Origin: an uncultured Spirochaetales bacterium
Lineage (GTDB): Bacteria > Spirochaetota > Spirochaetia > Sphaerochaetales > Sphaerochaetaceae
Length of the DNA stretch: 64,000 bases
Direction: 5' to 3'
NCBI GenBank assembly: GCA_949295125.1
Contig: CASFJV010000012.1
Span: forward strand, 1-64,000
How positions within the stretch are numbered: the first letter of the stretch is position 1; the number at the start of each line of letters is the position of its first letter. Below the pieces are notes generated by a model. It did not search any database. It had not been told where the DNA came from and saw nothing but the letters and a program-made list of their open reading frames with translations. Shown here piece by piece: positions 25,293 to 34,565 of the stretch. The translations under genes were made by a program, and so were the position numbers.

Positions 25293-26007
25293 CCTTGAAT
25301 GCATCGCACTATCAAAATTCTATGGCAAGAAGCATGTCGTCAAGGATGTGACGTTCTCAATGAAAGGAGGAGAGATAACAGGCCTGCTGGGTCCTAACGG
25401 AGCTGGAAAGACCACCTCATTTTACATGATCGTCGGCTTCATCAAGGCAAATGGCGGGAAAATACTGCTTAACGGCAAGGACATAACAAAATCACCTATG
25501 CACGAGCGCAGCAGGCTCGGCCTCGCATATCTTCCACAGGAAGCAAGCATATTCAGGAAACTGTCGGTAGAAGACAATATCTCCCTGATACTCGAAGAAC
25601 AGAAGCTCAGCAAAGCAGAAAAGAAAGAGCGTCTTGAAATGCTTTTGGAACGCTTTGGGATAACAAGGGTAAGAAAGCAGTACGGTTACACATTATCCGG
25701 TGGGGAAAGGCGCAGGACAGAAATCGCAAGATCCCTCGCAACAAGCCCTAAATTCCTGCTTCTTGATGAGCCTTTTGCCGGAATAGACCCAAAAGCAGTC
25801 TATGAAATAAAGGAGATTATCAGGCAGCTCTCTGGAGACGGCATTGGAATACTCCTGACAGATCACAATGTAAGGGACACTCTTGAAATCACACATAGTG
25901 CCCATATAATTTCTGACGGATCCATAATAGTATCCGGAACACGCGAAGAGCTTATTGAAAACGAAATGGCAAGGGAAATCTATTTCGGCTCTTCTTTTGA
26001 GGGATAG
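25285..26007 (+). CDS. lptB: LptB, lipid-export ABC transporter ATPase
   Basis: This cytoplasmic ATPase powers extraction of lipopolysaccharide from the inner membrane with LptF/LptG, which are not in the window. The 240-residue protein has Walker A GPNGAGKTT (about 35-43), the signature LSGGERRR, Walker B LLLDEPFAG and the switch histidine in LTDHN. These residues match LptB closely. The ATG at 25285 lies within the lptA end (8-base overlap). rpoN starts one base after its stop, as in many Gram-negative bacteria where lptA-lptB-rpoN-hpf is a common order. Confidence 0.95.
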   Translation: MDSLECIALSKFYGKKHVVKDVTFSMKGGEITGLLGPNGAGKTTSFYMIVGFIKANGGKILLNGKDITKSPMHERSRLGLAYLPQEASIFRKLSVEDNISLILEEQKLSKAEKKERLEMLLERFGITRVRKQYGYTLSGGERRRTEIARSLATSPKFLLLDEPFAGIDPKAVYEIKEIIRQLSGDGIGILLTDHNVRDTLEITHSAHIISDGSIIVSGTREELIENEMAREIYFGSSFEG

Positions 26008-26008
26008 C

Positions 26009-27358
26009 ATGCAGCAGGGCCTTTCATTATCTCTGAAGCAGCAGCTGAAGCTGTCACAAAACCTTATACAGCGCCTTGAGATGCTCTCACTAAGCTATGA
26101 AGAGCTTGAAGAGGCTATAAGGAAGGAAGAAGAGAGCAATCCATTTCTTGAAGTGAAGGCAGGCTATTATTCTGCGGACAGCACTTACTTCAGTGCAGAC
26201 TCTTCCCTCGACTATATGCGCAGTGATGAGGAGGATGAGAAATCAAGCTGGATGGAAAGGGCAATAAGCGTGAAGGAAAGCCTATATGACCATCTGAGGA
26301 TGCAGATAGAGACACTGGATCTGAGCGATGGAGAAAAGAGTGCTGCCCTTATTATTGCATCAGCCCTGGACTCTAAAGGGTTCCTAGAAAAGGACCTTGA
26401 TGAGATACTCCCTCAATCCCTCCGCCCATATGGAGAGAAAGCGCTGAAGGCTGTACAGTCGCTCGATCCCTCCGGAGTCGGAGCGCGGGACTATAAGGAA
26501 AGCCTGAAGATCCAGCTCAGGGAATTGAAACTCCAGAAAATAGATGAGGAGCATATCTCCTACATGATAGACAATCTGGATCTTATAAAAGGCGGAAAAA
26601 CGGACCTTATAGCAAAAAAGCTCAATATAGATGAGGAAGAAGCGGGGCTCCTGATAGATATACTGAAATCCCTTACCCCCTACCCTGGAGAAAAATACAG
26701 CACCGAATTCGATTCCTATATCCATCCAGATATCGCAATAAAGAAAAATGCCTCTACAGGACTGCTTGAGATCACAGACTTCGGCAATAACCTTCCCGAT
26801 GTCACAATAAGCCCTGAGTACGCTGAACTGGAAAACGGCATGACCGAGGACAGGAAAAAGAACAGGGAAGCACTGAAATTCCTGAAAGAGAACAGGAAAC
26901 GGGCAGAAGACATAATTTCTACGATCGAACTGAGAACTACGAATCTGCACAAGATCGCACTCTATCTCATAGAAAAACAGAGATCATTCTTCGATAATGG
27001 CCCGAACTACCTTAAGCCTGACCAGCAGCAGAATATGGCATCATACCTGAACCTCTCTGCATCAACTGTCTCAAGGCTCTGTGCAAAGAAATACATAGAG
27101 ACAGACTGGGGCACCTACCCCGTTTCGTTTTTCTTCTCATCTACAAAGAACCTGCTCAATGATGATGGCCAGGAGATGAGCAAGAATGCGGTAAAAGCCA
27201 GGATTAAGGAAATCATAGGAAGCTATGAGGGGAAGAAAGCGCCATCGGACCAGAAGATATCAGACATGCTCGCAGCAGAAGGGATAAAGATAGCACGGCG
27301 CACTGTTGCAAAGTACCGTGCAGAGCTCTCTATCGACTCTTCCTATGACAGGACCTGA
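26009..27358 (+). CDS. rpoN: RNA polymerase sigma-54 factor
   Basis: The 449-residue protein has the glutamine-rich N-terminal region I (MQQGLSLSLKQQLKLSQNL), the acidic and core-binding regions, and the RpoN box ARRTVAKYR at about 429-437. Sigma-54 needs an AAA+ activator, none of which is encoded in this window. ATG 26009 with GAGGG 5 bases upstream is preferred over a start inside lptB. It is followed after 96 bases by hpf. I saw no convincing sigma-54 promoter in the window. Confidence 0.96.
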   Translation: MQQGLSLSLKQQLKLSQNLIQRLEMLSLSYEELEEAIRKEEESNPFLEVKAGYYSADSTYFSADSSLDYMRSDEEDEKSSWMERAISVKESLYDHLRMQIETLDLSDGEKSAALIIASALDSKGFLEKDLDEILPQSLRPYGEKALKAVQSLDPSGVGARDYKESLKIQLRELKLQKIDEEHISYMIDNLDLIKGGKTDLIAKKLNIDEEEAGLLIDILKSLTPYPGEKYSTEFDSYIHPDIAIKKNASTGLLEITDFGNNLPDVTISPEYAELENGMTEDRKKNREALKFLKENRKRAEDIISTIELRTTNLHKIALYLIEKQRSFFDNGPNYLKPDQQQNMASYLNLSASTVSRLCAKKYIETDWGTYPVSFFFSSTKNLLNDDGQEMSKNAVKARIKEIIGSYEGKKAPSDQKISDMLAAEGIKIARRTVAKYRAELSIDSSYDRT

Positions 27359-27454
27359 GATCCGGTCTATAATATTCATTAATTTTCTACCATTTGGCTT
27401 TAAGGCATGCTAGACTTAGATTAAAGATATACTTTTCGCCAAGGAGGAACGTAT

Positions 27455-27751
27455 ATGAATATAAGTATCAGAGGAATCAACTACGTGCCAAGCGATGAGA
27501 CAAAAGAATTCATCGACAAGAAGCTCAAAAAGATCTCTTTTGCCGATGACTATCTCCATGACCTTGACATCTCCATCAAGAGAGAGACAAAAGGCATAGG
27601 TTTCCATATCGATGCCATGCTCCACTTCACATGGAAAAAAGAAAAACTGGTAAGCCAGGACTGCTACGAGCTGTATGAAGGAATAGAGCTCATCGCAGAT
27701 AAGATACAGGCAGCTGCCAAGAAAGAAAAAGAGAAGACCATGGGTCTTTAA
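27455..27751 (+). CDS. hpf: Ribosome hibernation-promoting factor, short form
   Basis: The 98-residue protein has the HPF/RaiA fold start MNISIRGINYVPSDETKEFI and the conserved basic helix region around IDKKLKKISF. The short form promotes 100S ribosome dimers together with RMF in gamma-proteobacteria; long forms carry a C-terminal dimerisation domain, which is absent here. AAGGAGG lies before the ATG. The gene has its own terminator and follows rpoN, the order also found in proteobacteria. TATACT at 27428-27433 may be its -10 box. Confidence 0.92.
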   Translation: MNISIRGINYVPSDETKEFIDKKLKKISFADDYLHDLDISIKRETKGIGFHIDAMLHFTWKKEKLVSQDCYELYEGIELIADKIQAAAKKEKEKTMGL

Positions 27752-27763
27752 ACGTATTGCGGA

Positions 27764-27790
27764 GGGCAGGCAGACATCCTGCCCTTTTTT
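27764..27790 (+). terminator. Terminator of hpf
   Basis: Perfect GGGCAGG/CCTGCCC stem (27764-27770 and 27778-27784) with a 7-base loop, followed by six T residues. Confidence 0.92.
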
Positions 27791-27832
27791 ACTGCTGATG
27801 TAATTAATAAAAACTTATGATAGACTCAGAGC

Positions 27833-28840
27833 ATGAGTGAATTTACCGTATTGGATCTGCTAGATCTCGATTTGAAGGAACACAACCACCTGCAGCTTAA
27901 ATGCCTTGCAGGAAGAAGCGGGCTCTCACGTGCAATAAAAACAGACAAGATCAGCCGTCCAGGCCTTGCCCTCGCAGGCTATTTTGTAGACTTCTCGGGA
28001 GAAAGCATACAGCTATTTGGACGGGGGGAACAGTCTTACCTGAACATGCTTGAGAAGAATAACGACTGGGAAAACATCGAGAAAATCTTTTCATACAGCC
28101 TTCCCTGCGTGATTTTCATAGGAGGGGCAAAGCCATCTGAACACTTCATTGACATAGCAGAGAAAAACGCAACGGCAATACTCACTACCCCTCTGGATTC
28201 TGCAGTATTCTCAAGAAGAGCATACCAGATGCTCGATGAAGTCTTTGCCGAAACAGAGACTATCCACGGGGTGCTTGTCGAAGTATTCGGAATAGGAATC
28301 CTCATCACAGGGGAAAGCGGGATTGGAAAGAGCGAGGCAGCGCTGGAACTTATAGAAAGGGGGCACCGTCTTATCAGTGACGATACAGTAAAGCTCAGGA
28401 GGCTCTCAGACAACTACCTAATTGGAAGCGGAGAGAATCCAATGCTCGCCCATCATATGGAAATACGGGGGCTTGGAATAATAAACCTCCACAACCTATT
28501 TGGAGTCGGAGCCATCAGGGAAAAGAAACAGGTACAGCTCCTGATACACCTTGAACGCTGGGATGAGAAGAAAAACTATGACAGGCTCGGAGATCAGAAT
28601 ACAGAAACGATAATGGGAATAACTGTTCCAAAGATCACATTGCCAGTCTCCCTTGGCAGGAATGTTGCTTCCCTGATTGAGATGGCAGCAAGGAATGAGA
28701 GGCTGAAGAAGCTCGGTTACTACTCGGCTAAGGAATTTGACCAGTCCGTGCTAAAATGGCTTGAAAGCCAGGCAGCAAGGAAGCTTTACTACAATACAGA
28801 TGCCTTAAAGGAGGGATCCTTTGACGAAAAGAAATCTTGA
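27833..28840 (+). CDS. hprK: HPr kinase/phosphorylase
   Basis: HprK phosphorylates and dephosphorylates HPr at Ser46, a carbon-status signal. The 335-residue protein has an N-terminal regulatory domain, the catalytic His146, the P-loop GESGIGKS (160-167), and the signature segment around MEIRGLGIINL. TATGAT and TAGACT lie 6-11 bases before the ATG and no Shine-Dalgarno is seen, so initiation is nearly leaderless. ptsH overlaps its end by 20 bases. No PTS enzyme I or sugar transporter is in the window, which fits a purely regulatory use of HPr as in other spirochaetes. Confidence 0.95.
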   Translation: MSEFTVLDLLDLDLKEHNHLQLKCLAGRSGLSRAIKTDKISRPGLALAGYFVDFSGESIQLFGRGEQSYLNMLEKNNDWENIEKIFSYSLPCVIFIGGAKPSEHFIDIAEKNATAILTTPLDSAVFSRRAYQMLDEVFAETETIHGVLVEVFGIGILITGESGIGKSEAALELIERGHRLISDDTVKLRRLSDNYLIGSGENPMLAHHMEIRGLGIINLHNLFGVGAIREKKQVQLLIHLERWDEKKNYDRLGDQNTETIMGITVPKITLPVSLGRNVASLIEMAARNERLKKLGYYSAKEFDQSVLKWLESQAARKLYYNTDALKEGSFDEKKS

Positions 28841-29084
28841 AGTCCTTACAAGGGCAGGAATCCATGCGCGTCCTGCTGCAGTCATTGCAGGAACTGCCAA
28901 TAAATTTGAATGCCATATAGAAATAGAGAAGGACACGATGAAGATAAATGCAAAAAGCATTATGGGCATAATAACGCTTGGAGCCACATATAAGTCAAAG
29001 CTTACGCTCATATGTGATGGAAAAGACGAAGAGCTGGCAGCCGATGCGATAGAAAAGCTCTTCATGAACAGGTTTGAATCTTGA
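28821..29084 (+). CDS. ptsH: Phosphocarrier protein HPr
   Basis: The 87-residue protein has the active-site segment RAGIHARPA with His15 and the regulatory Ser46 in NAKSIMGI, so both phosphorylation sites are intact. The start is TTG at 28821 with AAAGGAGGG upstream, inside the hprK end. The overlap ties kinase and substrate levels together. The next gene starts in a TTGA overlap with its stop. Confidence 0.95.
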   Translation: MTKRNLEVLTRAGIHARPAAVIAGTANKFECHIEIEKDTMKINAKSIMGIITLGATYKSKLTLICDGKDEELAADAIEKLFMNRFES

Positions 29085-29644
29085 AAGGCCTAACAGAAAA
29101 GCAGAATGAAGTCTACAGTTACATTCTCTCCCATCTTGAGAACACATCAAGGCTTCCATCGCTAAGCGATATCGCATCAAGCTTCTCATGCGACAGGAGG
29201 AATGCATACGAGTTCGTATCTGCCCTTGAGAAAAAAGGCTTTCTGAAAAGAGATGCAAATGGAAAGATCATGCTCTCAGATGAAGAGAGGGACCGCATGA
29301 TAAACAAGAGGATAGAAAAAGGAGACGGGACAGTCTGCTATGCATCAATTCCAGGCAGCAAGGATGGCTATTTCTCATTAAGCATCTTCTCTGACGAGAT
29401 GAAGAATATCGGGCTTCTGCCCGGGGATGAGGGCATATTCAGGAAAACAGACAAAGCTGAATCCGGAAAGATCGTCATATGCAGCATTGCAGATGATGGC
29501 AGCAAGCTGCTCAGGCGCATTGTCATACGTCCGGACGGGCTTGCAGAACTCGTTCCAGAAAACGATATTCTTGGAAAAATAGTCACAAACAATGTTAAGA
29601 TAGAAGCTGTCCTTGTTGAGGTGAGGAGGAAAATAAGTGAGTAG
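29081..29644 (+). CDS. LexA-like protein without the autocleavage dyad
   Basis: The 187-residue protein aligns with LexA throughout: an N-terminal winged helix (LTEKQNEVYSYI, LPSLSDIASSF, AYEFVSALEKKGFL) and a C-terminal S24-type domain (GLLPGDEGIFRK, GKIVICSI, PENDILGKIV). The catalytic serine of the GDSM motif is glutamate (SDEM, Glu106) and the lysine of the ATVKRF motif is arginine (Arg145). No Ala-Gly cleavage site is visible. It therefore should not self-cleave, and may be a repressor with another signal. The TTG at 29081 overlaps ptsH by 4 bases; holA overlaps its end. It may be regulated with, or regulate, carbon-signalling genes. Confidence 0.8.
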   Translation: MKGLTEKQNEVYSYILSHLENTSRLPSLSDIASSFSCDRRNAYEFVSALEKKGFLKRDANGKIMLSDEERDRMINKRIEKGDGTVCYASIPGSKDGYFSLSIFSDEMKNIGLLPGDEGIFRKTDKAESGKIVICSIADDGSKLLRRIVIRPDGLAELVPENDILGKIVTNNVKIEAVLVEVRRKISE

Positions 29645-30683
29645 CATATACCTTCTTCTTGGCCCTGAAGAGGGAGATAAGAATGAAGCAATAAGCGCAA
29701 TACGGAAAGAACTTCATGATAGCCATCCAGAGCTTGAGGAAGAGAGCTATTATGCAGGGGAGGATGACAAGGATGCCATTGAGAGCCTCTACCAGCCATC
29801 GCTCTTCTCTTCATTCCGCATTATTACTGTCAAGCACATGGAGAATGCCAAGAAAGACGGCGCGCTCATAAAGGGTCTTAAAGGCTATTTGAAAGAAGCA
29901 GATCCGGATATTGCCCTTATCCTTATAAGCCAGGATACCATCTCCCCTTTCACAGCCGCCGAAGAAAAGCACGTTGAGAAAAAGGTATTCTACGAGATAT
30001 TCGACAGCGATAAGATAGCATGGATCAGGACAGAATTCAGGAAATACGGCTTTTCGGTCACAGAGGATGCGATAGAAGAGATAATGAGCTCGGTTGAGAA
30101 CAACAAGGCAGAGATGAAGAACCTCATCGAACTCATCTCTTCATACTACAGGGGAAAGGACAAGGATAAGAAAGTAATAGATGGGGATGATGTCGCTTCC
30201 GTCATTACCAGGGAAAAGGGAGAAAACGGCTATACGCTCTTCAAGGCTGTTGCAAACAGGAATCTTGAAAAGGCCATTATGATCATTTCCTCAATTGCAT
30301 TGAATGACCCGATGCGCCTTATAGGAACGCTGATGACCCTTACAGGAGAATTCAGGGTGGCAGAAAACATCATTGCACTAAGGGATTCTGGAATGAGCGA
30401 GAAGGATGTGCAGAAAGAGGCACATGGCCTTTCGACAACCCCTTTCTCATCAAAAGGATTCAACTTCAGGAGAAAAGATGGCCTTTATGCTGCAATCAAG
30501 AACTACACTCCTTCAGAAATCTCAAGAATAGTTGCATACCTATCCATCCAGGACAATGAGCTGAAAAAAGCAGGATCAGATGCCCTTGAAACTTTTGAGG
30601 ACATAATCTATACGGTGATTGTGAACAGCGGAAAGGAGAATAGGATGAGGCTCTATGAAGCACTCATTCCATCCCTGGTCTGA
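29637..30683 (+). CDS. holA: DNA polymerase III delta subunit
   Basis: HolA opens the sliding clamp as part of the clamp loader. The 348-residue protein has the family start SSIYLLLGPEEGDKNEAI, a central region with DIALILIS, and the C-terminal helical domain around KAVANRNLEKAIMIISSI. Like other delta subunits it has no Walker motif. The start is GTG at 29637 with GAGGAGG 8 bases upstream, overlapping the LexA-like gene by 8 bases. It converges on uvrC with only six bases between the stops. Confidence 0.9.
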   Translation: MSSIYLLLGPEEGDKNEAISAIRKELHDSHPELEEESYYAGEDDKDAIESLYQPSLFSSFRIITVKHMENAKKDGALIKGLKGYLKEADPDIALILISQDTISPFTAAEEKHVEKKVFYEIFDSDKIAWIRTEFRKYGFSVTEDAIEEIMSSVENNKAEMKNLIELISSYYRGKDKDKKVIDGDDVASVITREKGENGYTLFKAVANRNLEKAIMIISSIALNDPMRLIGTLMTLTGEFRVAENIIALRDSGMSEKDVQKEAHGLSTTPFSSKGFNFRRKDGLYAAIKNYTPSEISRIVAYLSIQDNELKKAGSDALETFEDIIYTVIVNSGKENRMRLYEALIPSLV

Positions 30684-30689
30684 GAAGGG

Positions 30690-32468
30690 CTAGAAATTAA
30701 GCTTATGGAGTATCCTTTTTGCAACCTCAAGAGGAATTGATGCTCCCTTGCTCAGCTCTTCAGCAGAAAGAGAGAGTATGTTTTCTACCGAGCCATATTT
30801 TTCCATCACCTTCTCGCTTCTCTTCTTGCCCATTCCATCTATGGATTCAAGAAGTGAAAATGAGGCTTCCTTGCTGCGCATCCTCTGGTTGAATGATGTA
30901 GCAAAACGGTGGCACTCATCCCTGACGGCAATCAGCACCCTGAGCCCTTCATTTGAATGCGGAAGAATTATGGATTTCCCTTCACCTGGAGGAACAAGTT
31001 CCTCATGCTCCTTGGCAAGCCCTATCACTTTTATCCTATCCGCAATTCCGAGGGTCTCCAGAATCTCTACAACTGCATTAACCTGCCCTTTTCCACCGTC
31101 TATCATGAGCAGATCAGGGAGTTCTGCATTTTCTGCAAGCAGTCTTGAATAACGCCTGAATGAAGCTTCCCTCATTGATTCGAAATCATCGATCTTCCCT
31201 TCAAGGCTCTTTATTGAGAAATGCCTGTACTCACTCTTTGAGGGATTGCCATCCCTGAACACGATAAGGGATGCAACGGTATATTTCCCACTCAGCTGTG
31301 CAATATCAAATCCTTCGATATGCCTTGGAAGGGTGTCCATTCCAAGCACTGTTTTCAGCTCTTCAAGGGCAGGCGTATTGTCTGTCTCCTTTAGCCTCTT
31401 TTCCACATCGCGGGATGCATTCTCCTCTGCAAGGCGCAAAATCCTGTAGTGTTTTCCGTCGCGTGGGATCATGACCTTGACCTTGTGGCTGTAGTTCTCA
31501 TTGAAATACTTCTCTATCAGGGCAGCGTCTATCTCATGAGAGACGAATATCTCGCTAGGAAGGCTGTCGCCATCTGCATAGTACTGCACGATGAAAGAGA
31601 AAAGGGTCTCACTCTCATCGCCAAGGCTTTCTGAACGGTATAAAGCTTTTCCGATAAGGGAGCCGGAGCGGAACTGCATGATGGAAACTGTTGTCAGATA
31701 GCTTCTCATCTCAATTGCGACATAATCCCTGCTTTCTTCATCACTGTAATCCTGTACAGCCTGGTTTGCCTGTATCCCTTTCAGCGCTGTGAGGATATCC
31801 CGTTTCCTGGCTGCTGTCTCAAAATCCAGCTTCCTGGAAGCCTCAATCATCTCCTTCTCTGTCTTTGTAATCAGGGAACTGTCATCGCCTGAAAGGAAGT
31901 CTACGCACTCTTTTATGTATTTGCCATACTCCTCACGGCTTATTTTGCCGATGCATGGAGCGCTGCACCTCCCAATATGGTAATAAAGGCAGGCATCTTT
32001 CTTTTTTGACAGAGGCCCTGTGCACAGCCTTAATGGGAATGACTTCTCAAGCAGGTCCATATATGCATTGAGTTCCCCTGGCTTTGCATACGGTCCGAAA
32101 TATCTTGAACCATCCTTTATGATCCTTCTTGTCTTGTAAATCCTGGGAAAAGGCTCATTTGTAATCTTTATCACCGGATAACTCTTTCCGTCCTTGAGAA
32201 GGATATTGTAATGAGGACTGTATTTCTTTATGAGATTGTTCTCAAGGATGAGGGCCTCATATTCATTTCCTGTGATTATGTAATCTATGTGATCTATCTT
32301 TTCCACAAGGCACGCAGTCTTTATATCCCTGTTCGGGAGGAAATATGACGTCACCCGCCTTTTCAGGTTCTTTGCCTTGCCTACATATATCACTTCATCA
32401 TTTATGTCTTTCATCAGGTAAACACCAGGATTGTCTGGCATGCTCCTGGCATAATCACGGGCACTCAT
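30690..32468 (-). CDS. uvrC: UvrABC excinuclease subunit C
   Basis: UvrC makes both cuts in nucleotide excision repair. The 592-residue protein has the N-terminal GIY-YIG nuclease (NPGVYLMKD, EVIYVGKAKNLKRRV), a UVR motif near residue 205, the RNase-H-like second nuclease (GFDIAQLSG, MIDGGKGQV, RDECHRFA) and C-terminal helix-hairpin-helix motifs. The ATG at 32468 is chosen over an upstream start because the family begins here and TTGCCA-17-TATTTT ends exactly 6 bases before it. It diverges from the SPL-like gene, so a repair-related cluster is possible. Confidence 0.95.
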   Translation of the reverse strand: MSARDYARSMPDNPGVYLMKDINDEVIYVGKAKNLKRRVTSYFLPNRDIKTACLVEKIDHIDYIITGNEYEALILENNLIKKYSPHYNILLKDGKSYPVIKITNEPFPRIYKTRRIIKDGSRYFGPYAKPGELNAYMDLLEKSFPLRLCTGPLSKKKDACLYYHIGRCSAPCIGKISREEYGKYIKECVDFLSGDDSSLITKTEKEMIEASRKLDFETAARKRDILTALKGIQANQAVQDYSDEESRDYVAIEMRSYLTTVSIMQFRSGSLIGKALYRSESLGDESETLFSFIVQYYADGDSLPSEIFVSHEIDAALIEKYFNENYSHKVKVMIPRDGKHYRILRLAEENASRDVEKRLKETDNTPALEELKTVLGMDTLPRHIEGFDIAQLSGKYTVASLIVFRDGNPSKSEYRHFSIKSLEGKIDDFESMREASFRRYSRLLAENAELPDLLMIDGGKGQVNAVVEILETLGIADRIKVIGLAKEHEELVPPGEGKSIILPHSNEGLRVLIAVRDECHRFATSFNQRMRSKEASFSLLESIDGMGKKRSEKVMEKYGSVENILSLSAEELSKGASIPLEVAKRILHKLNF

Positions 32469-32518
32469 ATGACTAAAATATATGGACGAAAAAATTTTGG
32501 CAATATAGAATTTTGCCC

Positions 32519-33751
32519 ATGAATGCAAAAGAAAGCCTGTATAACAGCCTGCCTGATGGGCTGAAAAAGGAAATTGACTTGCTTGTAAGCACATTCTCAC
32601 TTACAGAGCAGATACAGCTGGAACTGATAAAGAATGAAGCAGACCTGCATATTGCAGGAGAGGAAAGCCTGAGATCAAGACTTGATATGGATGCCATCAT
32701 GGCACTGGACAAGGGAGCAAGGAGATCTGCATTCATAAAAGCTATGAGGAAGGAGATGACATCCTATTTTGGAAGCGAAATAGATTACAGCAGCTTCCAT
32801 CCTGGGACAATGCGGCATGACAGGATATCCGTAGTCAGGGAAGATATCCCACTCGGCTTTGGCAAATGCCCCTGCCCTGTAGACGGAGAGGAGACAAGAT
32901 GCTGCAAGCTTAAGACACTTGATGTCATCACACAATGTGCATTCTCCTGCTCATACTGCTCTGTACAGGCTTTTTATGATGAGAACAGGATAAGGGTTGT
33001 CGACAACCTGGCAGAAAAGCTGAATGCGCTCAAGCTTGATGATAGCATCTGGCATATAGGCACTGGCCAGGCTTCAGATTCACTTTTCCTGGGAAACGAC
33101 TACAATACCCTAAACGATCTCTCAGATTTTGCAGAAAAACACCCAAATACCGTAATCGAGCTCAAGAGCAAATCAAAAAGGGATGTGTTTGACAGGAAGT
33201 ACCCAAGGAACATAATCTTCACATGGTCTCTGAATGCACCGAGTGCAATAGAGAAGGAAGAGAGGGGAACAGCACTCCTTCCTCAGAGGCTTGCTGCTGC
33301 AGAAAAAGCCCGTGACAACGGATCTCTTGTCGGCTTCCATATCCATCCAATGATCCGTTTCAGGGGATGGGAGGAGGAATATCATGCTCTTGCCAGGGAG
33401 ATTGAATCACGCTTTGACAGCAAAGACATACTGATGATCAGCTCCGGCACACTCACATTCACTAAGGAAAACCTGAGATTCATAAGAGAACATGGAGTAA
33501 GCACCAGGGTGCTTCAGATGCCTAAGGCACCGGTTGCCGGAAAATATTCATATACTTTTGAACAGAAAAAAGAGATGTTTTCACACCTCTTTTCATCATT
33601 CAGCAAAAATTTCCTGTCAGGCATTTTCACTTACCTGTGCCTTGAAGATCCCCGCTTATGGCTTCCTGTACTTGGAAGAGAGTACAAATGCGACAGGGAC
33701 TTCGAAAGCGACATGAGGGAAAAATACCTGGCAAAAATCACTTCAGCTTAG
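32519..33751 (+). CDS. Spore-photoproduct-lyase-like radical-SAM protein
   Basis: The 410-residue protein has the radical-SAM motif CAFSCSYC and SPL-like downstream segments (FTWSLNAP, GFHIHPMIRFRGW). A CPCP..RCC cysteine cluster precedes the core. True SPL repairs UV thymine lesions in spores; this organism shows no sign of sporulation, so the enzyme may repair another lesion or do something else. The ATG at 32519 follows TAGAAT by 7 bases and has no Shine-Dalgarno; TGGACG 17 bases further upstream could be its -35 box. It sits divergent to uvrC and overlaps convergent thyX by 14 bases. Confidence 0.8.
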   Translation: MNAKESLYNSLPDGLKKEIDLLVSTFSLTEQIQLELIKNEADLHIAGEESLRSRLDMDAIMALDKGARRSAFIKAMRKEMTSYFGSEIDYSSFHPGTMRHDRISVVREDIPLGFGKCPCPVDGEETRCCKLKTLDVITQCAFSCSYCSVQAFYDENRIRVVDNLAEKLNALKLDDSIWHIGTGQASDSLFLGNDYNTLNDLSDFAEKHPNTVIELKSKSKRDVFDRKYPRNIIFTWSLNAPSAIEKEERGTALLPQRLAAAEKARDNGSLVGFHIHPMIRFRGWEEEYHALAREIESRFDSKDILMISSGTLTFTKENLRFIREHGVSTRVLQMPKAPVAGKYSYTFEQKKEMFSHLFSSFSKNFLSGIFTYLCLEDPRLWLPVLGREYKCDRDFESDMREKYLAKITSA

Positions 33752-34556
33752 CAAGGAATATCTCAAGATCCCTGCCGCTGAGCGGATTTCCTTCACCATT
33801 CAGGATCTTCTTCACAGCATCCCTTTCCTTTCCGGAGAGGCTTATTCCGTTGAGCTTATGGTTTTCAAAAGCCTCTGCTGCAATAGGGCATACGACCTTC
33901 ACGATATCGAAAATCACATTCGCATATGCCCGGATCTCATACTGTGCATGTCCGTCCATGCGCAGGGCAAGGAAATGGACAAGGTTATGGAGATCCATCT
34001 GCCAGTAGAATTCCGTATAAAGGGATAGAGGAAGGTCTATCCTGGATATTTCCCTTGCGATTCCCATATCAAGAAGCTCATGGTAATTGCTGAAGATCCT
34101 ATCCTGCTCAGCCTTGAGCATGTTCTGGATTTTCTCTGCTGTTGCACTGTCTACTGCCTCATCCTTCCTTCCCTGCTTGTTATCTTCACTCTGAAGTGCT
34201 ATGTGATCCTTATCAGGGATGTAGCACTCATCTTTCATGACTGAATAACGGCCGGAAATCTCATTCATCCTGCCCATCCTGTGGCGTACCCACTGCCTGG
34301 CAACAAAAATCGGCATCTTCAGATGGAATGTGAATACCACCTGTTCAAATGGCGATGTGTGGTCATTCCTTAAAAGGTAGTTGATCAGCCCCTTATCCTG
34401 CCTGTATGTCTTTGTACCCTCTCCATAGCTTACCCTTGCACTCTGGACAATCCTGTCATCGGATCCCATATAGTCCACGAGCCTCACAAAGCCATGATCA
34501 AGCACATCAAACTGCTTATCCAGAATCTTCTCTGCCTCTTCTACTCTTGAATGCAT
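33738..34556 (-). CDS. thyX: Flavin-dependent thymidylate synthase
   Basis: ThyX methylates dUMP to dTMP using FAD and methylene-tetrahydrofolate. The 272-residue protein has the ThyX motif RHR-x7-S in VRHRMGRMNEISGRYS and ends with the conserved ALRMDGHAQYEIRAYA block. AGGAGG lies just before the ATG at 34556. It is the third gene of the malQ-rsmE-thyX run, 9 bases after rsmE. Its 3' end overlaps the SPL-like gene. The classical ThyA is not in the window. Confidence 0.95.
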   Translation of the reverse strand: MHSRVEEAEKILDKQFDVLDHGFVRLVDYMGSDDRIVQSARVSYGEGTKTYRQDKGLINYLLRNDHTSPFEQVVFTFHLKMPIFVARQWVRHRMGRMNEISGRYSVMKDECYIPDKDHIALQSEDNKQGRKDEAVDSATAEKIQNMLKAEQDRIFSNYHELLDMGIAREISRIDLPLSLYTEFYWQMDLHNLVHFLALRMDGHAQYEIRAYANVIFDIVKVVCPIAAEAFENHKLNGISLSGKERDAVKKILNGEGNPLSGRDLEIFLAKLK

Positions 34557-34565
34557 TTATTCCTC

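Noticed and set aside
27394-27412. TTGGC-N9-TGC before hpf as a sigma-54 promoter, attractive because rpoN is next door
   Set aside because: The GG and GC pairs are eleven bases apart instead of ten, and the central conserved bases do not match.
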